Source of the DNA: Pedobacter sp. UBA5917
GTDB taxonomy: Bacteria > Bacteroidota > Bacteroidia > Sphingobacteriales > Sphingobacteriaceae
Reading direction: 5' to 3'
DNA length: 9,941 nucleotides
Assembly (NCBI RefSeq): GCF_002432345.1
Contig: NZ_DJDT01000154.1
Location: forward strand, 1 to 9,941
A program made the translations under genes and the position numbers. The notes under the pieces are model-generated. The model searched no databases and was not told the DNA's origin. It saw nothing but the letters and a program-made list of their open reading frames with translations. This document shows, one piece after another, positions 1 through 5,390 of the stretch. The stretch's first letter is position 1. Every line of letters begins with the position of its first letter.

Positions 1-1329
1 AGTGGCCATCATGCCGGCTGCTGCAATAGCCACGCCGTAAAGGCCTGCAAAATGATAAGAAGCCATAATCCCGCCGGCCAAAACCAAAATCGGAATTACC
101 GTAGATTTCATACCTACAGATAAACCTGCAATAATATTGGTAGCATGACCGGTTGAAGACTGCTGGATAATCGAATTTACTGGTCCTTTGCCCATTGCGG
201 TAAAATATTCGGTTACAATACTCATAATGGTACCAACCACCAAACCTACAATAATGGCATAAAAAACGTTAATGCTTGAGAATTCATATCCCCGAAGACT
301 CAGTGTTTCTGGTAACATCCATTTCACAATAAAAAATGAAGCTACTGCGGTAATCACGATGGAGGACCAGTTGCCCAGGTTCAATGCATTCTGAACATTC
401 GATTTTTCATCTTTAATGGTTACAAACCAGGTACCGATGATGGAGAATATTATACCCAATCCGCAGATCACCATCGGTAATAAAATGGGCGACATGCCCC
501 CGAAATTATCTTTTACGTTAATTTCCTGTCCTAAAACCATCGTAGCCAGAATAGTTGCCACATACGAACCGAATAAGTCGGCACCCATACCGGCAACATC
601 ACCCACGTTATCGCCCACATTATCAGCAATGGTTGCGGGATTACGCACATCATCTTCAGGAATTCCGGCTTCTACCTTACCCACTAAATCGGCACCAACA
701 TCGGCCGCTTTGGTGTAAATACCCCCGCCTACACGTGCAAAAAGAGCAATTGATTCTGCTCCTAAAGAAAATCCGGTTAAAACCTCTATAGCGGTTTTCA
801 TTTCAACACTGTTAACCGTAACTACATTGAAATGCTTTAGAAATACAATAAATAAGCCACCTAAACCCAGAACGGCTAATCCCGCAACACCCAAGCCCAT
901 TACCGTTCCGCCGGTAAAAGAAACTTTTAAAGCCTGTTTCAAACTTGTTCTGGCCGCCTGTGTGGTTCTTACATTGGCTTTAGTAGCCGATTTCATACCG
1001 ATATAACCTGCTGTTGCAGAAAATACCGCTCCAATAATAAAGGAAATGGAAATAATCCAGCTCGAATGCATCGGAACACCTTTAATTTCGGTAATGGTTC
1101 CGGAATAGGCTAAAAGAGCAGCTGTGAAAACAGCAAAAATGCTCAATACCCGCCATTCGGCTTTTAAAAAGGCCATAGCACCATCTGCTATGTAACCTGC
1201 AAGCTCTTGCATGTTTTTATCACCTGCATCTTGCTTATTTACCCAGGCGCTTTTAATCATCATAACTATTATCCCAACAAGGCCCAAAGCCGGGATAGCG
1301 TAAATTAAATTGTTTTGTAAAAAATCCAT
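1..1329 (-). CDS. hppA: Membrane-bound ion-translocating pyrophosphatase, N-terminal part (gene runs off left edge)
   Basis: This enzyme hydrolyses pyrophosphate in the cytoplasm and uses the energy to pump H+ (or Na+) across the inner membrane. The frame is open from the ATG at 1329 to the window edge, giving 443 residues of a family that is usually about 670-830 long; the C-terminal catalytic loops are missing. The family signature is plain: RVGGGIYTKAADVGADLVGK at residues 199-218, then E220, PEDD near 224, and the DNVGDNVGDVAGMGADLFGS block ending near 255. These supply the Mg-pyrophosphate binding aspartates and lysines. Many hydrophobic helices are present. The ionic-gate glutamate is not at either common place in helix 6 (Gly254 and Ala258 there); instead Glu192 sits seven residues before the conserved Arg199 in helix 5, as I recall for Flavobacterium-type K+-dependent H+-PPases. 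The motif that decides K+ dependence lies outside the window. The gene is divergent from the permease and unrelated to the T6SS island. Confidence 0.97.
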   Translation of the reverse strand, partial: MDFLQNNLIYAIPALGLVGIIVMMIKSAWVNKQDAGDKNMQELAGYIADGAMAFLKAEWRVLSIFAVFTAALLAYSGTITEIKGVPMHSSWIISISFIIGAVFSATAGYIGMKSATKANVRTTQAARTSLKQALKVSFTGGTVMGLGVAGLAVLGLGGLFIVFLKHFNVVTVNSVEMKTAIEVLTGFSLGAESIALFARVGGGIYTKAADVGADLVGKVEAGIPEDDVRNPATIADNVGDNVGDVAGMGADLFGSYVATILATMVLGQEINVKDNFGGMSPILLPMVICGLGIIFSIIGTWFVTIKDEKSNVQNALNLGNWSSIVITAVASFFIVKWMLPETLSLRGYEFSSINVFYAIIVGLVVGTIMSIVTEYFTAMGKGPVNSIIQQSSTGHATNIIAGLSVGMKSTVIPILVLAGGIMASYHFAGLYGVAIAAAGMMAT

Positions 1330-1398
1330 AGTTAATAATTGGTTTATATTTGGTTATTGTTGTTTTTTATTCGTTCATTGGCCATTAGTTCATTGGTT

Positions 1399-1431
1399 CA
1401 ATTGTAGGATTGCTAAATTGTTAACTGCAAA
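1399..1431 (-). promoter_or_regulatory. Candidate promoter of hppA
   Basis: Read on the minus strand, TTTG (1431-1428) is followed after 21 bases by TACAATTG (1406-1399). This is close to the Bacteroidota pattern TTTG-N19-21-TAnnTTTG, with one mismatch in the -7 element. It would give a leader of roughly 65 bases before the ATG at 1329. The 12-mer ATCCTACAATTG at its end recurs exactly upstream of the tssD remnant, and 11 of its bases recur upstream of the permease. The upstream half lies inside the tandem repeat. Confidence 0.4.
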
Positions 1432-1603
1432 TTGCCGACTGAAAACTGATCAATTGGTTAACTGTTGTCAATCGCTTAGCGCCATGTGCCGAACCCTCTG
1501 CTTCGCTGTTAAATTGTTTACTGCAAATTGCCAACTGAAAACTTATTAATTGAGTTAACTGTCGTCAATCGCTTACGCCATGCGCCAAACGCTCTGCTCT
1601 AAG
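1412..1603. repeat. Two tandem copies of a degenerate 96-bp intergenic repeat
   Basis: Copy 1 (about 1412-1507) and copy 2 (about 1508-1603) align with a constant 96-base offset at both ends and differ by scattered substitutions and two compensating one-base indels. Shared words include actgcaaattgcc, actgaaaact, gttaactg, gtcaatcgctta and ctctgct. The repeat occupies most of the hppA/permease gap (1330-1758). Open frames here are short and not conserved between copies, so I read it as non-coding. The left flank (cattagttcattggttcaattg) is a further degenerate short repeat of the kind common between genes in Pedobacter-like genomes. Confidence 0.8.
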
Positions 1604-1685
1604 CTCCAAGCTCTTCACGTGCAACGCTCTAGCAAGATAACAAAATATTCTTGTGGTTAAAATTTTACAAGGGCTGTGGATAAAA

Positions 1686-1716
1686 TTTGCAGTCGGAAAA
1701 TAATATCCTACAATTT
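1686..1716 (+). promoter_or_regulatory. Candidate promoter of the amino acid permease
   Basis: TTTG at 1686-1689 is followed after 19 bases by TACAATTT at 1709-1716, resembling the Bacteroidota promoter pattern, about 42 bases before the ATG. The word ATCCTACAATT is shared with the hppA and tssD upstream regions. A second possible -7 element, TAAATTAG at 1729-1736, is a better match to TAnnTTTG but has no obvious partner 19-21 bases upstream. The start codon follows an A-rich stretch with no Shine-Dalgarno sequence. Confidence 0.4.
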
Positions 1717-1758
1717 CTTTTTTTTAAATAAATTAGCCCCAAACTAAACAGAATAAAA

Positions 1759-3201
1759 ATGGAAATTCAAAAGGAAGGTGAGCCTTCTAAAAGAAAATTA
1801 AGCCTTTTTGATGCCACGATGCTGGTAATGGGGTCGATGATCGGTAGCGGTATCTTTATCGTAAGTGCCGATATCATGAGGAATTTAGGTTCTGGTTATT
1901 GGTTGATCGTGGTTTGGGTAATCACAGGAGTAATGACTGTTGCAGCAGCAATTTCTTATGGCGAACTTTCTTCCATGTTTCCCAAAGCTGGTGGGCAATA
2001 CACCTATTTAAAAGAGATTTTCGGTAAAATGATGGGTTTTCTTTATGGCTGGGGACTTTTTACCGTAATTCAAACGGGCACCATTGCTGCCGTTGCCGTT
2101 GCTTTTGGTAAGTTTACAGCCTATTTAATACCTGCTTTAAATGATGCGGCTCCGATTTTTCAGAGCGGCAGTTATAAAATCACCTGGATACAGATTCTGG
2201 CTATCGCCGTAATTCTGCTGCTAACCTATATTAATACCAAAGGTGTTGAGGGCGGTAAAATTTTGCAGAATATTTTTACAGGTTCTAAAATTGTTGCTTT
2301 AATCGGCTTAATTGTTTTGGGTTTTCTTTTGGTTAAAAACAGTTTCTGGAGTGGGAATATGAGTTTTGGGTGGAGTGCTTTCAATAACCTGAAAACCGAT
2401 CCCAGCGGAAATTTCCTCAAATCTGGATGGGAATCCATTTCCGGAATGACCATCATGGGCGGTATTGCAGCCGCAATGGTGGGCTCGGTATTTTCGAGTG
2501 TAGCCTGGGAAAACGTAACCTTTGTTTCCGGTGAGATCGAGAACCCAAGGAAAAATGTGGTACGATCGATGGTTTTGGGTACTACCGCAGTAATGATCCT
2601 TTATTTATTGGTCAACTTTGTATACCTCAATACCTTAAACAGGGATAGTATCGGCTTCGCATTAAACGATAGGGTAGCTGTTGTAGCTTCAGAGCAGATT
2701 TTTGGCAGCGGCATAGGTACAATCGTAATTGCCGTGCTGGTAATGATTTCTACCTTTGGTTGCGTTAATGGAATCGTACTGGCCGGTGCCAGGGTTTTCC
2801 AGAGCATGGCAGAAGATGGCATGTTTTTTAAAGCAGCCCTTAAAAACAATAAAAACGGTGTTCCTGAAAAATCACTTTGGATGCAGGGAATCTGGGCCTC
2901 TGTTTTATGCTTGAGCGGACAGTATGGTAATCTTTTGGATATGATATCCTTTGTAATTGTAGTTTTTTATATGGTTACCGTTTTTGGGGTGATTTATTTA
3001 AGAATAAAAAAACCTAATGCCGACAGGCCATACAAAACATGGTTATATCCAATTACGCCAATTATTTATTTATTGATTGGAGCGGCATTTTGTGTGCTAT
3101 TACTGATTTATAAGCAACAATATACCTGGCCCGGACTGTTAATTGTGCTGCTTGGGCTTCCTGTTTATTTTTTCATCAATAAGAAAGAACAGCAGGCTTA
3201 A
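1759..3201 (+). CDS. APC-superfamily amino acid permease
   Basis: This is a 480-residue inner-membrane amino acid transporter of the amino acid-polyamine-organocation superfamily, closest in style to the LAT/SteT/AdiC-like permeases. The short charged N-terminus leads into helix 1 with the family's unwound substrate-binding motif GSMIGSGIF (residues 25-33). The helix 6-7 region has AWENVTFVSGEIENPRKNVV near residue 250, matching the typical GE-x-NP-x-N segment after helix 6. The chain has about twelve hydrophobic segments and a short basic tail (INKKEQQA), and its length is normal for the family. The substrate cannot be read from sequence; exchange of neutral amino acids is one family option. 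The gene is monocistronic: it has its own promoter candidate and a strong terminator just downstream, so it is not part of the VgrG island. Confidence 0.95.
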   Translation: MEIQKEGEPSKRKLSLFDATMLVMGSMIGSGIFIVSADIMRNLGSGYWLIVVWVITGVMTVAAAISYGELSSMFPKAGGQYTYLKEIFGKMMGFLYGWGLFTVIQTGTIAAVAVAFGKFTAYLIPALNDAAPIFQSGSYKITWIQILAIAVILLLTYINTKGVEGGKILQNIFTGSKIVALIGLIVLGFLLVKNSFWSGNMSFGWSAFNNLKTDPSGNFLKSGWESISGMTIMGGIAAAMVGSVFSSVAWENVTFVSGEIENPRKNVVRSMVLGTTAVMILYLLVNFVYLNTLNRDSIGFALNDRVAVVASEQIFGSGIGTIVIAVLVMISTFGCVNGIVLAGARVFQSMAEDGMFFKAALKNNKNGVPEKSLWMQGIWASVLCLSGQYGNLLDMISFVIVVFYMVTVFGVIYLRIKKPNADRPYKTWLYPITPIIYLLIGAAFCVLLLIYKQQYTWPGLLIVLLGLPVYFFINKKEQQA

Positions 3202-3231
3202 TTGATTTTAAAAATATTTTAATTTATTTCC

Positions 3232-3267
3232 AAACCCCGCAGATTTTTAAAATCTGCGGGGTTTTTT
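3232..3267 (+). terminator. Rho-independent terminator after the permease
   Basis: AAACCCCGCAGA pairs perfectly with TCTGCGGGGTTT around a T/A-rich loop, and the descending arm runs into six T residues. It starts about 30 bases after the permease stop codon. The A residues before the left arm mean it could also act on transcripts arriving from the right. Confidence 0.92.
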
Positions 3268-3303
3268 ATGGCAAAAAATCCTATTCCCACAATTGCTTTG
3301 GTT

Positions 3304-3498
3304 TTATATCCATATAGCTGGTTTATATTTCATCTCTAGTGCCTCCAGTATTTTAGTAGGTTTTGTGCAGGGAATAATATTCTTAAACCCGACATAGCGG
3401 ATACCGGCCCAATGTGTAAGGCCTGCAGGCGTATGAGCATGTGGCGGGACTATCGTTGCGATGAAACCGGGGCCTGGCTTTACTGAAAAAAGAATAAA
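3304..3498 (-). pseudogene. Possible C-terminal remnant of an unidentified protein
   Basis: On the minus strand an open stretch of 64 codons, with no start codon at its 5' end, ends in TAA at 3306-3304. Its translation looks protein-like rather than random: PGPGFIATIVPPHAHTPAGL, then THWAGIRYVGFKNIIPCTKP, ending MKYKPAIWI. The base composition here is more GC-rich than the surrounding gap. An in-frame stop at 3501-3499 closes it upstream. I do not recognise the family. It could be the tail of a gene removed when the neighbouring island was rearranged, or a chance open frame. An internal Met at 3333 leaves only nine codons and is not a plausible start. Confidence 0.3.
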
Positions 3499-3533
3499 TT
3501 ACTCTAATAACAAACCGGCAGAAGGTGTTTCCA

Positions 3534-3554
3534 CTAAAGACTAAAGACTAAAGA
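3534..3554. repeat. Three perfect tandem heptamers, ctaaaga
   Basis: ctaaaga occurs three times head to tail in non-coding DNA. It parallels the ccctaca heptamers at the right edge of the window. Such short tandem heptamers are typical filler between genes in this kind of genome and no function is evident. Confidence 0.85.
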
Positions 3555-3720
3555 CTTCAAAAACCGTATCATTTTTCAGACTTAAAACAACAAACTGATA
3601 TCTGGCTTTTTATGTTGTAGAAAACTTTTCAACATTTTCATGCAACCTATGGTATTAGTTTTAAGACTGTTTTAAGCCGCTAAAACACCGGTTTTCTTTT
3701 ATTTTGATTTCGCTTTAGTG

Positions 3721-3750
3721 TTTGTTAATGAGCTTGATATCCTACAATTG
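3721..3750 (+). promoter_or_regulatory. Candidate promoter at the head of the T6SS island
   Basis: TTTG (3721-3724) and TACAATTG (3743-3750) are separated by 18 bases, slightly short of the usual 19-21. The 12-mer ATCCTACAATTG is identical to the one upstream of hppA. An alternative -7 element, GATATTTG at 3755-3762, pairs with TTG at 3734-3736 with an 18-base spacer. Either would transcribe the tssD remnant and probably the genes behind it. Confidence 0.35.
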
Positions 3751-3799
3751 GCCTGATATTTGGTTTAACAGCCTTAGTGGCAATAGCTACACTAACCAA

Positions 3800-4069
3800 T
3801 TTTAACCTTTAAACTTTAAAACTATGGCTTTCAAAGCTAGATTAAATTTTTCAGGCAAAGAGTACCAGGTACTTCAGTATGCCTATGCATTAAACCGTGA
3901 TGTAAATCTTTATGGAAATCCCTGTTCTATAAATTACGGTTTTAATATAAATATCAGATCAGGCGAAAACCCGGATCAACTATCCTAATACTTATTTGAG
4001 GTGTTGGCCTCAATAGTGTTGCCGCTTAATGCCAACCACTATTTGCCCGGCACTATTTTTAACCTTTAA
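3800..4069 (+). repeat. 13-bp direct repeat ttttaacctttaa flanking the tssD remnant
   Basis: ttttaacctttaa occurs at 3800-3812, 11 bases before the tssD-remnant ATG, and again at 4057-4069, 10 bases before the ATG at 4080. It may be a shared translation leader or the scar of a duplication or recombination that placed the lipoprotein/effector cassette behind the tube-protein fragment. It also supports 4080 as the lipoprotein start. Confidence 0.5.
3824..3988 (+). pseudogene. tssD: Truncated T6SS tube protein TssD (Hcp) of the Bacteroidota type
   Basis: The 54-residue product begins MAFKARLNFSGKEYQVLQ and continues with ALNRDV. This is the N-terminal strand pattern I recognise from Bacteroidota TssD/Hcp proteins, which are usually about 130 residues and form the hexameric rings of the secretion tube. 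After the ALNRDV block, similarity decays where the family normally has a TGRPSSGVYGGTI-like loop, and TAA follows at 3986-3988. Reading through the stop gives about 26 more in-frame codons without family features. The ring-forming middle and C-terminal strands are therefore missing, so it should not assemble normally. It heads the island, about 80-90 bases ahead of the lipoprotein gene. It could be a decayed gene left by cassette exchange or, less likely, a short expressed variant. The missing later part of the fold is the main doubt. Confidence 0.65.
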
Positions 4070-4079
4070 CATGCAGATT

Positions 4080-4643
4080 ATGCGCTCATATTTCCGTTTT
4101 AATGTATTTTTTGTTTTGCTATATATAGTATCTGCCTGTTTTTCAGGGTGTAATCGAGATAGCAGGCAGCATAGTGAACCAAATAATAATAAGGTAACAG
4201 CGAAAACCAATGTTCCCGATCTTTTTCTTTCTTACACCGATTCGGTGGCAAAGCTTCCTTTAAACAGGTTTAATGAGGCCGGTATACAATCATTGAACAA
4301 AGCATTTGCGGGTAAATTACCCTTAAGCATGTATAACGGTAAACAAAATAACGATGATAAGAGTATTGTTATCCAACCTTATCATAACAAGGATGTAAGT
4401 ACTATAGGAGCGGGAATTATATTATTGGTCCCAAAATCTATTACCGACTCTTTGTATATAGGCGATTTTACCCGGCACTTTGGAAATATTCAGCAAGAAA
4501 AGCCAATGATCGGTGTTACAGAGCAGCCCCGTCCTGTTGAAATAAAATTAAATGCCAATACATCGATAAGATTAACCTTTAACGATAACGAAAAATTAGC
4601 ACTTGCCCATGTAACCATGGTTGAGGTTTTAAAATATAGATAA
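4080..4643 (+). CDS. Lipoprotein, candidate immunity protein for the YkuD-type effector
   Basis: Starting at 4080 the product is 187 residues: a lipoprotein signal (MRSYFRFN, hydrophobic core FFVLLYIV) with a canonical lipobox VSAC at residues 17-20, and a second possible one, FSGC, ending at Cys24. The mature part is soluble and hydrophilic, with an N-rich linker (EPNNNK) and no family I recognise. An ATG at 4071 (MQIMRSY) is an alternative start; the ATG at 4029 would put 17 extra residues before the signal and overlap the tssD tail region. It lies six bases before the YkuD gene, so the two are almost certainly co-transcribed. Known: immunity proteins against peptidoglycan-acting T6SS effectors are exported to the periplasm, often as lipoproteins. 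Inferred: this protein blocks the YkuD effector. It could instead be an unrelated envelope lipoprotein. Confidence 0.85.
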   Translation: MRSYFRFNVFFVLLYIVSACFSGCNRDSRQHSEPNNNKVTAKTNVPDLFLSYTDSVAKLPLNRFNEAGIQSLNKAFAGKLPLSMYNGKQNNDDKSIVIQPYHNKDVSTIGAGIILLVPKSITDSLYIGDFTRHFGNIQQEKPMIGVTEQPRPVEIKLNANTSIRLTFNDNEKLALAHVTMVEVLKYR

Positions 4644-4649
4644 ACAACA

Positions 4650-5366
4650 ATGAATACGCTCGTAAAAATTAAAGAATATGATGCACACGGTGGACCTTCT
4701 AACGTAAAAATGGGGGGCGATGGCCATTCGCAAACCTCTACAACCACGGGTAGGTTTGTAATCAAAAGCATCGAAAAACATGTTAGTTATGGCCGTTATG
4801 CCATTTGGTCGGGTATTGCCTGGGGAACAGAGGTGAAAATAAGTGGCAATATTGTAATGGTAAAACAGCTTGGTAGCTGGAAAAAGTTAACCGATGTAAA
4901 TGCACAATGGGGGAAATATAAAAATGATCAGAAGGGAGTTACCGATATGGTATTGAGGTATCAGCGCGATCTTTACCCCAATTCGCCTATCCCAACAAAA
5001 TGGCTCTTCAACGATTTCGGGCATATTTCGGTGAAGTATTTTAAAGATACGAACAACGACCGGAAAATGAACGGAAAGGAATATATCATGGGCGATTTTA
5101 TCCATACTACCCCGCCCGATGAAGCCGCAACAGCTGCGGGCAGGATTTTCCAGCTTGCAGAATCGCACGGTTGTATACATGTGAGGCCAAATGATATCGA
5201 TACCATGATCGGAAATGGTTATCTAAAAAAGGGCAATACGATAGAAGTGCATCCCTACAGTAAAAAAGCTATCGAGGCATCGCCTAAAAGAAATGCAGCA
5301 GGAACGCAATTTGAAGTGCATTTCTATCCCGGACTTTATAAAATTGTGGTTTATAAAATAATGTAG
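4650..5366 (+). CDS. YkuD-fold L,D-transpeptidase/carboxypeptidase-like protein, putative T6SS effector
   Basis: This 238-residue protein has a YkuD catalytic core. TTTGRF (about 32-37) resembles the TPxGxF strand of L,D-transpeptidases, His152 lies in GDFIHTTP, and the nucleophile Cys175 sits in ESHGCIHVRPND (171-182). His, Cys and the following histidine are all intact. Enzymes of this fold form or cut L,D bonds at meso-diaminopimelate in peptidoglycan stems. There is no signal peptide, so it needs another route to the periplasm. The gene lies 24 bases before vgrG and directly after a lipoprotein gene. The T6SS effector Tlde1 of Salmonella has the same fold and kills by altering the target's peptidoglycan; I infer an analogous role here. 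Residues 133-144 (DTNNDRKMNGKE) resemble an EF-hand calcium loop and stand just before the catalytic His. About 30 residues follow the core. An ordinary cytoplasmic or self-modifying role is less likely given the location. Confidence 0.88.
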   Translation: MNTLVKIKEYDAHGGPSNVKMGGDGHSQTSTTTGRFVIKSIEKHVSYGRYAIWSGIAWGTEVKISGNIVMVKQLGSWKKLTDVNAQWGKYKNDQKGVTDMVLRYQRDLYPNSPIPTKWLFNDFGHISVKYFKDTNNDRKMNGKEYIMGDFIHTTPPDEAATAAGRIFQLAESHGCIHVRPNDIDTMIGNGYLKKGNTIEVHPYSKKAIEASPKRNAAGTQFEVHFYPGLYKIVVYKIM

Positions 5367-5390
5367 CCAACAACGCTACCCGTAAAGTAA

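Larger units (their letters stand above)
3268..3823. other. Mostly non-coding gap between the permease terminator and the T6SS island
   Basis: No intact gene is visible on either strand in these 556 bases. The gap holds a possible gene remnant on the minus strand (3304-3498), three ctaaaga heptamers (3534-3554), several AT-rich weak inverted repeats and a candidate promoter near 3721-3750. It marks the boundary between housekeeping genes on the left and the accessory island on the right. Confidence 0.6.

Noticed and set aside
416..791. Open frames on the plus strand inside the left edge region
   Set aside because: They are antisense to the clearly conserved hppA reading frame, and their translations show no family features.
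1310..1549. 79-codon open frame on the plus strand between hppA and the permease
   Set aside because: It spans the start of hppA and the degenerate tandem repeat; the reading is not kept between the two repeat copies and the protein looks like translated repeat DNA.
3613..3634. Inverted repeat TGTTG...CAACA in the gap before the island
   Set aside because: The arms nearly touch, with no room for a loop, the stem is AT-rich and interrupted, and no T-tract follows.
4029..4070. Upstream start for the lipoprotein gene at 4029
   Set aside because: It would add 17 residues ahead of a well-formed lipoprotein signal. The starts at 4080 or 4071 fit the signal peptide, and 4080 also fits the repeated leader.
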